The position numbers and the translations under genes were made by a program. Shown piece by piece: positions 47,541-59,646 of a stretch of DNA of 64,000 nt; positions within the stretch are counted from its first letter, which is position 1, and every line of letters begins with the position of its first letter. The notes under the pieces are model-generated. The model saw only the letters and a program-made list of their open reading frames with translations. It did not search any database and was not told where the DNA came from. Source of the stretch: Parasponia andersonii (lineage: Eukaryota > Streptophyta > Magnoliopsida > Rosales > Cannabaceae); the NCBI GenBank assembly GCA_002914805.1, contig JXTB01000641.1, forward strand, positions 57,695-121,694, in the 5' to 3' direction.

Positions 47541-50220
47541 TACGTGAAAAGACACTAACAATTTAGTACTAGCGAATTTTGTGAATATAATTAGAGTAGC
47601 GAATTTTGTGAATATAATTAGAGTGGAATACACGTATGAAAGTCAAGTTTTATCGTGTATACTTAATTAAAAAAAATATACATTCTAAATTTATATTCAT
47701 GTATATAATTATTGTTTAATCTATTGAGTATTTAATTAATTAATTTTAATATTAAACTTTTGACTTATTAATTTAATAAGTAATATTAATTTTTTTTTCA
47801 AATATATGATTATAGAATAGTTAATATATATTTACGTGTTTAAGTTTGATTATATATATAAAATAGCATATATGACTACTATCATTATTAATATAGTATG
47901 GGCTTAGTTAATTATGTTTGTTATTGGACTCTAAATTATTTAGTTCAATAATTATTTATCTTGGCCTAATAAGTACTAGGAGAATCCAAATTGAAGTTAT
48001 TAATATTTCTTGTTTGTATGTGGACTCTAAGTTCTTTAACCCAATAATCATTGATCTTGATACAATAAGAAATTAGAAACTATAAATTAAGTATTACATG
48101 TATTATATGTATATATATACATATATATATATATAATTTGATAAAGTAACTTAAAAAAAAAAAAGGAAAGAAGGAAAGGAAAAGAATAATAGACAACCTT
48201 GACTAAGTTAGTAATAAATTATAAAAGGACTATTTTTATTATTTGTATACTATTACTTTGTTAATGGTGGAGTTGGCAAAACATGTTATGAGTTTACATC
48301 CTACTAGTTATTAATGCAAAAGAAATTAATTAATAACATTAGAAAAAAAATAAAATTTGGAAAGTGTAAAGATAATATGGTTTAATACATTAACTATTTG
48401 AAAGGTAAATTCATTATATTAATTAAATGGATACTAAATACAAAAATAATATTGTCTATATATTATATATCTACATATTGTTATTAAACTTTGTACTAAT
48501 TTTATAAATGGTAGAACATAGTGAAAATTAATTAATTTCATGATCAAAAGAAAACAAATAAAAAAAAAAGAAGAAAGTTAAGTAAGTGATGTAATTAATA
48601 TTAACTTTAAAAAAGAATTTAACTATATTTTATATTCACAATAAGCCTATAAATAAGACACACTCTTATAACCACAATCAGGTTTTCTCCTATATTTCTC
48701 TTTACCTCTCTTTCTCTCATAATTATGGTAGACTATAAAGATGCCAATAAATTTTCTCTTAGTTTATTTCAAGATTCAAGAAAAAGGTAATTTTTAAAAC
48801 TCTTAGTCTTTCAATATTAGTATATTTTGCTACACCTAAGTTTAAATTCAATCTATAATATTTCGAGTTAAAAATTTTATTAAAGTTTGAAATTTTTACG
48901 AGAAGTCTTTTTATATGTTTATTTAATTTCTAAAAAGTTTTATATTTATATCTAACTCCTATGATTTTATAAAAATATTTTTAAACATATTGATTGTCAC
49001 CTAAGAAAAGTTAAAAAATAAATTTTATCGATTTTGTTCTATGATTTTAGAAGGTAAATATTTTTAATTCGAGTTGAAATTTTAAAAACATATTCATATA
49101 TTTGTTGGCTTATATTCTAGAAAGTTTTACTATGTCATGAAATTGTTATTAATTGTTTTTATATATCGCTTTTGTAACCAATAAATCTGACACTTTTGTT
49201 GATCCAAGATAATATTGTTAAAACCTTATCCTATTGATTTTATTTAGGCTTAAAAATTTTACTAAAAACTAATGTGTATATATATATATTATAAGAGACT
49301 TGAAATATTATTATAATATTTTCAAATATTTATAATTAATTATAATTTTCAAAATAGTATATGGTTTTGTAAGTTAAGTACTATCATGAATTTTAAAATA
49401 TAATTTTAAGAATTATATGTACTATGTAATAGTATAATTTTGAATTTCAAATTTTTTTCTATGTGTAACAATGTGTTAGAGATATTCTCTTAAATATCAA
49501 GATTTTTGGATATATATTTCAAGTGGCATGTATTAATATATGTAATAAATATTATTACATGAATATTAATCAAAAAAAGATAAAAAGAGGTGCATAGTTA
49601 CAATAAGGTCGAGTGTGTAGTATTTCACTACAAGCACAAATAAAATTTTGTAAAGACTTAATGTAAGTAAATCTCACCCTATGTGTTTATATAAAACGTT
49701 ATGTATTATTTGTAATGTTATTGTGATTATACTAATATATTATTATATGTTTTATAATAATAGCTATATTAAGTATGTATAAGTATATCATGAACATATA
49801 TATACATAATTGCAAGTTAAGTTCTATATATCCAAAACTATGTTTTAAAAAAAATATTTTCCTTAAGTGTATATTAAGTTTTTAAAGGGAGTGTGGGCAA
49901 CTGGCTAATTGACCTATAATCATTATATTAATAACGAAAGTTTAAACTACGATGTTAGTCATTGTAGTACGATAGTTATATGAGATCCGAATAGCTATAA
50001 TAAGGTTACATATGCTTGTCATGACATTAAGTTTATGGCCCATCACTTCTGATAGATTTGGCATTACATTATGTTAAGCTCAAATATGAAAAGTTTATGA
50101 AATAAAAATATTTATTTATAAGATATTTCAAAACAAAAAAAGAAAGGGATACATAATTATAGTTTTAAAAGTATATTATCCATGTAACATAATATTCATT
50201 GCATACATGAGATTTGCTTA
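47541..50220. other. AT-rich intergenic DNA
   Basis: No gene is visible over 2.7 kb. A 27 bp unit containing gcgaattttgtgaatata is tandemly repeated twice at about 47572-47625. A TATAAATAAGACAC sequence at about 48650 followed by a CT-rich leader could be a promoter of a lost element or LTR, but nothing downstream supports it. Confidence 0.55.
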
Positions 50221-50222
50221 CT

Positions 50223-51770
50223 GAATAGTGGGAGAAAGCAATGGAGGAAGAAATGTAGTCTCTTCAAAAGAATGAAACTTAAGAGCTAACTCGACTACCG
50301 AAGCACAAGAAGGCAATTGGGTGTAAATGGGTATATACAAAGAAAGAAGGATTTCCTAATAAAAATAATGTTCGCTTCAAGGCAAGATTGGTAGCAAAAG
50401 GCTATATTCAGTTGGAGGGAATTTATTACAATGAGGCATTTTTTCCAATTGTTAAACATTCCTCCTTAGAATTTTATTAGCCTTAGTAGCACAGTTAGAT
50501 CTTGAACTAGTTCAATTGGATGTGAAAACCGTGTTTTTACACGGTGATTTAGAATAGAAAATCTATATGTCTCAGCCAGAAGGATTCAAGATTGCTGGAA
50601 AAAAAAATTGGGTTTGCAAACTGAAAAGATCGCTTTATAATTTAAAACAATCACCAAGGCAGTGATACAAGAGATTTGATCAGTTTATGATAGGTCAGGA
50701 CTACATAAGAAGCAAGTTTGATAGTTACGTGTATTTTCGTAGGCTCCAAGGTGAGTCTTTCATTTATCTACTCTTGTATGTTGATGATATGTTGATAGTT
50801 TCGAAAAATCAAAAAGAAATTAAGACGTTGAAGGCTCAGTTCAATCAAGAGTTTGAGATGAAGGATCTTGATGAAGTGAAGAAGATTCTCGGTATAGAGA
50901 TTAGCAGAGATAGAGGGAGAAGCAAGGTTAGTTTGACTAAGAAACAATATCTGAAGAAAATATTACAGTATTTTGGTATAACTGAACAATCAAAACCTGT
51001 TAGTACACTGGTTGCTCCTCATTTCAAGCTTAGTACATCTTTTTCTCTAAGTACAGATATAGACACATGTCAAAAGTTTCGTATTCAAATGCGGTTGGTA
51101 GCTTGATGTATGTGATGGAGTGTATGAGACTCGACATTTCACATGTAGTTGGAGTTGTGAGTAGGTATATGCATAATCTGAGGAAAGATCGTTAGCAAGC
51201 TGTGAAATGGATCCTACGGTACTTATTAAAGACTGTTAATGTTAGTTTGGTTTTTGAGCGGGATGATAGACTTGATTAGTGTGTGGTTGGTTACGTTGAT
51301 TCTGATTACACTGACGATTTGGATAAACATCGTTCAATTACTGGATATATATTCATATTTGCAGTAGTACCAATTAGTTGGAAGTCTACTTTGTAGTCTA
51401 TAATTGTTTTATCTACTACAGAGGCAGAGTACATGATAGTTATAGAGGCTGTGAAGTAAGCTATTTGGATACAAGGATTACTGGAAGTGCTGGGAGTTAT
51501 TCAGAATTATGTATGTATTTATTCATATAGTCAGACTACTATTCACTTAGCAAAGAATCTAGTACACTATGTACGTACGAAGTCTATTGATGTTCGACAT
51601 CACTTTATATGAGAAATTATTGTTGAAGTAAAGATATTGCTTCAGAAGATTAGGACTGCTGAAAATCCTATAGATATGATAAGCAAGTTGGTGACATCAA
51701 TCAAGTTCAATCATTGTTTGGACTTGATCAAGATTCTACAAATTTTTTGGCACTTTTTGGCGCATAAAGT
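50223..51770 (+). pseudogene. Ty1/copia reverse transcriptase and RNase H, 5'-truncated
   Basis: Starts near the beginning of the copia-type reverse transcriptase (AMEEEM, then AIGCKWVYTKK, VRFKARLVAKGY, VQLDVKTVFLHGDLE and QPEGF), with the catalytic Y-V-D-D at about 50778-50789. The best open piece is 50687-51106. A frameshift at about 51065 is followed by RNase H (GYVDSDYTDDLDKHRSITGY, TTEAEYM) with many stops, ending at SIKFNHCLDLIKIL. Gag, protease and integrase are absent, so this is the 3' half of a dead copia element. Confidence 0.9.
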
Positions 51771-51818
51771 GGCATTGCTGTAATAGATAGAGACCTGCTA
51801 ACTCACCAAGATAGTGAT

Positions 51819-52281
51819 TGTTAGAATTTGGCTTGTTTGCTTTTATAATTGTTTTGCACTTTGTTCCACATTACTTGTGTATGAATATTTTGGGTCTATA
51901 GTTGGCTATAAATAAAACTTTCTGTAATTGGTTTTTATCATCCTATAATTAGTTCCCTATTGGTGAAGACCTTTATTTCTAAGGATCTCTATAATTTTGT
52001 TTTTACTCCTTTTTCTCATTTATTTCAGGGTTTTTGCATTATGGCTCAAATTTTATATTTTTTCTTATTTAAAGTTAGTGAAATGGTCAAGAACGTCCTA
52101 AAGACGTAGGTAATTTGTTGAATCTCACTAAATTTTGTGTTCTCCTTTATTTTTATATTTAGTATTTTCTACGCATTTTTCTGATATCATTAATTTCATT
52201 AACTAGTTAGTAGTTTATATTTAATATTGTCTTAGTATTAAATATAAGCATATGGAGTAACTGTGCTTCTGCTGCACAACA
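51819..52281 (+). repeat. 3' LTR of the copia element, about 463 bp
   Basis: Starts TGTTAGAATTTGG directly after a degraded CCAAGATAGTGAT polypurine-type site and ends TGCACAACA. A TATAAATAAA box is at about 51909. No 5' LTR is in the window. Confidence 0.65.
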
Positions 52282-52604
52282 ATTGGCTCCAAATCAGCCG
52301 TAACTATCAATGGATATTTAGTCCCATTTTGCTCAATTGGAATACAAAAGTACCAACTAAGGCCACCATCACTTTTGACTTCAACTAAATAATTCCCATT
52401 AGGACCAATATTCTATCCACAAATAACCTGATGGAATGAATCAATGGACTAAATCCTAAAGAAACTATCTTATAAAATTCATTTAGAAAGCTAAGATATG
52501 TAATATCACTATTGACCATATACCTTCCAATAGATAATCAATATATTTCTTAAGTTTATTCCGAGAATGACCAAAAAGAATAGTAATTGCAACCTTGCCC
52601 ATAC
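52282..52604 (-). pseudogene. Two possible exons of an unidentified gene
   Basis: On the minus strand, exon A 52604-52524 (AG acceptor and GT donor) encodes GKVAITILFGHSRNKLKKY, and exon B 52412 to at least 52282 (AG acceptor) encodes NIGPNGNYLVEVKSDGGLSW followed by a hydrophobic and charged stretch. The copia LTR ends exactly where exon B stops. Both exons look like real protein, but I do not recognise the family and do not see more exons. It may be a host gene fragment cut by the copia insertion. Confidence 0.35.
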
Positions 52605-53719
52605 CTGAAAAGAAATAAAGAGCATATATAAATTAACTTTAAATTTTGTCCCAGTAGACCATATAGATTAGATTTGAACCAACGTTATTACACTTATGAA
52701 CTACATAAAAGGAAACATATATATATATATATATATATAAGGATTACAAATAGGAAATGATATAGAAATTGTGAAAAATAATTTTTTTTCAAAAATTAAC
52801 CAAAACCATTGAAAAATAAAAACCAATAAAAAAATACACAATATACAAGAGAAATTTTATTAAATATGCCCCAAGTGAGGGCTATGTACAAGCATATGTC
52901 TCACTTAATAATTGTTCAAAAAATATAGCTACACCCCCTTGAAATGACTTAGTTATCCCTAAAATGTTCCACTTACTTGCTTCAGACCTAGAAATTTTAC
53001 TCGAACTCTTTCTTCTTCTTCTTCCCTTTCTCTTCTTCTAGGCTTCCTCAATCTTCAATCTTCAACCCTCACTTTTCTCTTCTTCTCAAAAAACAAAGTA
53101 AATCGGTTTTTATAGAAACTCATATAAAAGTATTGGAAATCAAAAGGAAAGAGAAAAAGACGTATCTACAAGGTGCAAAAAACGTCTCCATAAGGCGTAC
53201 TATAAACTCAAAGAATAAAGAGGAAATCTTCAAATGGATAAGCGATTTTAACTAATAAATGTTATGGCTATTGTTTAAAATAGTTAGGTATAAATTTTTA
53301 TGTATTTTGAGACTGATTTGCATCAAAAAATTGAATATAGGTCATTTTTCGAGAAATTACTCCAACTTTAAGTAAAACCTGCAATGATCATCAAAATTTT
53401 TAATTGATTTCAATTATTTTTTGCAAAAAAAATTTAAAATAGAAAACTTTGATGTAATTTGGATAAGTGTTCAATATGTATCAAATTTTGATATTTTTTG
53501 ATCATATTTCCATGGTAATTAGACAATTAAAATTTCCATTTTTTGTTAAATACTTCGATAGGCATCGAGTTGGTATCAAATATTTTGTTTGATATTATTC
53601 AACACAAGTTCGATAGAGATTAGTCTTTTTGGAAATTTTTTTCTTCCTTCATAGTTTGATTTATTTATCTCTTAAATCAATCTTTTTATATACTGTAGAT
53701 TTCTCACGTATCAACATCA
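52605..53719. other. AT-rich intergenic DNA
   Basis: No gene seen. A TA microsatellite is at about 52717-52738. Confidence 0.55.
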
Positions 53720-54368
53720 TAATTATGTACGATCGAGATTAGAGATATATTGAGGAGAAAGATCGTTATCTTTTTAATAGAAAAAAATACAAGAGCCTAG
53801 TTATTTCAAAGAATGTTTGTTACGCAAGTCTTGTGGACCATTTATATTAGATTGCTAAAGTTGAGAAATGTCGTTTTGATTTAGAACTCAAAGTTCTTTA
53901 CAAGATGGATAGTGTTGTACTTCATCGACAATCCTTACTAATGATTCCGATATCAAATTTTGATTTGATGAGTATTCCATCTCTAATCATGAATACTCTA
54001 ATTCGCACCGTGCACCTGTGTGTAACTATGATAGAAAGGACTTGTCTAAATATTTTGACCGAAAGATACAGTCAAATGGAATTATGTGTGCCTGAAATAG
54101 TGAAGGAGGAAAATAAATATCATCACACTAAAGCTTAGTTATATGATCTGAGTCCATATCATTTGGTTGAACCCGATAATAATCAAGTTCTACAGGGATT
54201 AAATCCCCAATGTGATCCAGAAATTTGTGCCCTAGCAAATAAGTATAGTGACATACATGAGCAGTTAAATGATTGGTGGGAAGATGACATACGTCTAAGA
54301 AAGGCGATGACTTTTTATGGTGACAAGATGAACTTGAACTTTGATGAAGATCATTTGATGTCAATTAA
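53720..54368 (+). pseudogene. MULE-like transposase N-terminal region, decayed
   Basis: Broken reading frames give RYLFNRKKYKSLVISKN, a D-S-D-I-K-F stretch in another frame, and an acidic WWEDDIRLRKAM block, a layout that resembles the region before the DNA-binding domain in plant MULE transposases. It is cut at 54368 by a Tourist-like element and appears to continue at 55586 into the DNA-binding region. No catalytic core is present. Confidence 0.4.
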
Positions 54369-55582
54369 GGTATGTTTGGTAGGTTAGATTGGGAATAGAA
54401 TTAGGATAAACAATCCCAAACCATGTTTGGGGACGAATTTTGACAGGATAACTAATCCTTTGATCAAATATAATCCCTTGTCTTATAGGATAAATAATCC
54501 TAGTGAATAGGTGAGATTATTAATCCCTGGACTATTTTTCTCCTTCTCACCACTTCCAACTCTTGTAAACGAACAGACCCGAGGATGCCACCACCCCTCA
54601 TCCTCGATCCATCCATCGACGTTCACCATCATAATGCGCTGCTCGCCGTCGTCTTGGTTGCATCACCCGTAGTCGTCCTACTCACTCCAGCTCTTTCTCT
54701 CTCATCTTTTGGTCATTTTCTTTAATTTTTTTTCTTTTTTCTTGTATGATTTGGATTTGCTGAAATGACCAAGAAGAAGAGAATGGAGAAAGGAAAAGAA
54801 AATACTTGAATATTACTAAATATTATTCTTTGATACCAAAACATAGTAGACCAATCCTTATATATGAATTTGGCCATAAATGCAGAGAATAATATTTGGT
54901 CCACTCCCAAAACCAAGGCTTGACCACGATTGCCCAGCGTCCAAGAGTCCCACGATTACCAGTACTTACATCTGCAAGAATTCATAGGTGTATTTTTTTT
55001 TTTTTTTTTTTTTGCTTATTCCCTGGAAAAATATTCATTGCTTTACTAGATATATTCACTTCTTTTTACATCTTTTTTGAGTGAAATTTCTTCTTACATT
55101 TCAAGGAACCTGAACAAGGAACTTGAACTTAATTTTCCAGTTCATGAAGAAAAACGGAATATGAACAAACTATTATTAATTTTTATTTTTATTTTTCTGA
55201 ATAAGAAATTGAAAATAAGAGAGAGATATACTTGGATCGGTGAAAATCACATCTACTAAGAGATAAATATTGGTTAAGCCCAAAAAAAAAGGTGATAAAT
55301 ACTAATTATAAAATAGATAAATTTTTTCTTAAAAAAGTTACCTTTTATCAATTTTTTTAATATGTTCTTAACTTAATTTTAAGTCTTTAAATATTTAATA
55401 TTTAATAATTACTTCCAAATTTAGTCCAATCCGATTATATATCAACCACGAGATTATTTTTCCCATTGTTTAATCCGACAGTTACCATACCCAATTTTGG
55501 ATTTTTTAAAATCTGATCTAGTCCTATCCTTTTCAATCCAATTCATATAATTCAATCCAATCCTGTGTACCAAACGGGGCCC
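54369..55582. mobile_element. Tourist/PIF-Harbinger-like non-autonomous element, 1.2 kb
   Basis: Flanked by the 3-base duplication taa (54366-54368 and 55583-55585), the target form of PIF/Harbinger elements. Left end GGTATGTTTGGTAGG and, in reverse, right end GGGCCCCGTTTGGTACACAGG are imperfect inverted repeats around GTTTGGTA, with ATTGG further in on both sides. The interior has no gene; open frames at 54722-55259 are low-complexity. Confidence 0.5.
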
Positions 55583-55585
55583 TAA

Positions 55586-56220
55586 AACACTACGTCGCCT
55601 AGTTAATACGTAAAGAGAAGTTTGGTATTGCACGTGGGAAACTAAAATTACTTTATACCAGAATCAGTAGAGGTAAGTAAAGTAACTAAGACACCTGGTA
55701 CTTCAAGTAATCATGTGCGAAAAGTCAGAATATTGGAATAGGAGTAAAAATGGAGCAATCCAATATTTTGTGATGAAGATGTGCCATAGAGTAAGAATAT
55801 TGTAGTTGACTCTAGTTTTCCTTCATCATCTGGTACTAGTACAGGGACACTAAAGGCGAGTCAATAATTTGAGAATGAACTTGGATTGAAGACAAATGTG
55901 TAGTTACTTGCAATGCAAAAAAAATTTGAATTCAAAGTGAAAAAGTCGGGGAAAGATATATAGCATATAAACTAAATAGATAATAAATATTGTTAGCATT
56001 TTAAAGGTAGAAAGTTAGAGAAGTCGGATACATTTAAGATACGTAGTTATATGTCCACTCACGAATGTACATTGGTAATAAGGCACAAGGATAACTGCCA
56101 AGTGGCACTATGGTATGTCGGACAATGCATCAAAAGAAAATACATTAATAATAAACCTAATTATCTACCTCATCAAATAATAGAATATTTTCATGTAAAT
56201 ATGGTGTTAACATGAATTAT
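55586..56220 (+). pseudogene. MULE DNA-binding region, right copy
   Basis: Same decayed sequence as 1-560, here preceded by more of the MULE N-terminus. Carries the FEFKVKKSGK and F-K-I-R-S-Y-M-S-T-H-E-C blocks with stops between. The end differs from the left copy by a deletion near 56215. Confidence 0.5.
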
Positions 56221-57449
56221 AATTAGAAGCTGATGAATAAGCATCCCAAAAAACTGTAGTAGAGGTGCCCTTAAAAATTATTCAAAAGGGCATTGTTTCT
56301 AATGTTTCAAAACGTTCTTTGATTTTTGGTATAATTGGACTATCACGAAATGTAACCCTCCTAATATAATATTACTCAAAGGGTACAATTAATTTCGACA
56401 TATGAAATAGTACAAAAATCTAATTAATTTTACTATCGAATAGCATCGAATATAATTGAAGTAAATAGCATATTGTAATTGTTGGGAAAAATCATTCAAA
56501 GCCTATCGAACCAAAGTTGAAATGTCAAAAACAATGGAATATAATTGAAAATAATCAAAATAGCAACGAATAATAGCCATATACCTAAAGCAGAAAAAAC
56601 ATCAAAAAATCATTGAATTACATCAAAAACGGTTGAAATAATCATAAACAGGAAAAATAATCGAACAACAATCAAAGGGCATCGAACACCATTGAAAATA
56701 GCATTCATATGTAAAAGATTCAAATTAAATCATCGAATTAGTTTTAAATTACTATCGAATAAATCAGATTATATCCAAACCAAATGCATCGAATTAGTGA
56801 CGAACACAATTGAATATAATCAAATTATAGCTATCTAACATATGCATTGAATCAGTGTCGAATGCAATCGAAATATCTACTATACCAAATGCATTAAAAT
56901 AGTATTGAATACAATCGAATAACATCAAATTATCTACTACTATTCAAGACAATGAATTCGAATCGAATACAATCGAAATCCATCGAATTAAATTAAACAT
57001 ATATCGAATACTATCTAAAGGCATTAAAATTGATTGCAAGCTTTTCAAACGCACATTTATCAAATCTAATTAAAATACTACTGAATATAGTTGAAATCTT
57101 AGCCACTATAAGCCATCAAATGTTTATTGAGACTCGTAGAAATTAATTGAAATCATTCGAATCAGATCAAAAACGTAATTAAATGGGATCGAATTAAAAC
57201 CCACTAATTAGTTCAACCTTTACTTTGCATTCAAATCATCAATTTTAAGTTATAGATTCTATGCACTATCTACACAAAAAAAAAATCTAAATTCCAATGT
57301 GTTCAAAAAAGGAGAAAAAATCAAAATTTACCTCGACTTCACTATGTTTTGGGCACAATTGTCAGTCGAATATGATTCCAAATGAGAGGCAGGTGTGTAT
57401 ATGGTCTCAATCGATCTCGGATCTGACTCACAAAATGAGATATTTGAGC

Positions 57450-57507
<58 letters not shown>
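57450..57507. repeat. GA microsatellite, expanded
   Basis: Nearly 30 uninterrupted GA units, against about 8-9 at the paired site 1733-1750. Confidence 0.95.
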
Positions 57508-57511
<4 letters not shown>

Positions 57512-59646
57512 AACTCGAAGTTTGACTGAGTCATGAGAGAGAGAAAGAGAGAGCGGAGGAACTTCAATGGCGAATGGAGGAGAAGAAGAGAGCGACTGAA
57601 CGAGTGAGAGAGACTGTTCTTTTCTTTTTTTTTCTTCTATTTTTTTTTTTTCAAAACCAAATAACTAAAATTATGATTTTTGGGGTATTTTGGTTAGAAA
57701 ATCATATTTTTAAACAATTAGTAGAGGGGTAATATGCTTATAAATAGCTCTCATTTGGAGTATATTTAATATAATTTCACATACAAAACATAAAAATGTT
57801 AATAAAAAAATATATCATATTTTCATAAAATAAGAAAAATGAAACAATCACATTGATATACAAAAACACAAAAAAAAAAAATTGCCAAAAATTTTAGAAA
57901 TAAAAAAATAAGACGAAAACAAAAGTCAAGGACAAAAAATACACGAAAAATAAAAATTAAATTAAACATACAAAGAAAATCATAAAAATCATCACAAAAA
58001 CACAAAAAATTAGAAACAATCGAAGAAGATAAAGTACAGAGGAATCAATTGACAAAATAGAGAAAAATCAAATAAAAAATTGAATGAAAATATGAAAACT
58101 CACCAAAAAAACCCTAGAAATGCATAAAAAATTGAGAACCACGAAGAATAACTCCACTGGAATCAATCGATGGAAAAAAGAGAAAAGGAACAAATCAAAA
58201 ATTCAGTTGAATCAGAGAGAAAGGAAAATCTAGAGAGAAGATAGAGAAGAGTCAGACAAGAAGAAGTTAGAGAGAGAAAGGGAAAGTTAGACTGTTAGGG
58301 AGAGAAGTTCAAACCGTAAAATGAGAAATCCAAATGAATTGGAACATTAAATATAAGGGCAAAAGAGAAAAATCAAACAAAGTCAAAAGATAAATTTTTT
58401 TAATAAACAGCCCTATTATTTAAAACGGACATTTTTTTAACTCAATGGAAAAAACTGACATTAGCTAAATTCTCTGAAGAAAAACGGCGATTCCTTATAA
58501 ACACTCGCAGGATTTCTCAAACAAAACAGTGGGCCTATTTACTTGAATAACATATCTGGGCCATGCTTTGTTTTTATAAAACAAAAGAAAATTTATACCC
58601 ACTACTCTTTTATGTGCCCTATATTTCACCAGTATTTTTTTTTTCTATTTTATATTTTCTTTTAATTTGGACATAAAAAAGTGAAAAGACTGGATTACCC
58701 TTAATGAACAGTATCTTCTCCCTTTGGGAATTGGTAATTACTTGTCTCCCAACATGCATATGTCACTAGGACAACTAATAACACTCTGCTGATAAAAGGT
58801 CCTGCTGTAACCTTTGAGATATCAAAATATCATACAATTATATTTAAGTTTTCATAATAAAAGATTACATAATTATAAACTTTTTTTTTTCTCTTTAGAT
58901 TTGACATTATTATGAATATTCTTATTTTGTGTCGTGTTGACACAATTAAATGGTATTAGTTCTGGTTTAACTCATGTCACGACCTGACGAAAATGTCATT
59001 CGTCAAAGCACACCGTGTGACCATATATGTGTAAACAAAATAATTGTTAACTTACTTTAACTTTTTCAAATTTAATTATTATTTTACTAAAATAAGTTAT
59101 CCTATAATTAGATTTTCTTTTAATTTAAAAAATTGATTAATTTATTTTAATGAAACAATTAAATTAATTTATATTTTAATAAAAACTATAAATAAACGCA
59201 TCAATTTGGGTCAATTTTGTGTCAAGCTGGTCAATTAAGCTGGTAAGCTTCAAATTGTTTCATGTCCCAAATTATGTACGCCAACTATGAAGTAGAACAA
59301 ATATGTTGAAGAAGACATTAGGGTATTTTTCGAGAGATCTCCTCCAAATCACTAGTATATGGCTATCAAAATTGTGAGTATCGACATGTAGGTTAGAAAA
59401 ACTCTTGAAGAACAACTATATACGAAGTAGAAAAAATCTTGAAGAAGATAATAGGGAGAGAAAACAAACAAAATTTCAAAGCTAATAAGTGGGAAAATAA
59501 TAAACATTTAGAAGTAAATTTATTCTAATTTCTTAGTAACAAATATGATATTTTGGTACTAGAAAACATATCCAATTTAATTTCATAAAGAGTCACTTTA
59601 ATTAAGAGGGGTTAGAAGAGAATAAAAGTAGAAAGATAATAGCCAT

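Noticed and set aside
48640..48780. A promoter and short first exon after TATAAATAAGACAC
   Set aside because: No coding sequence or LTR structure follows that would support it.
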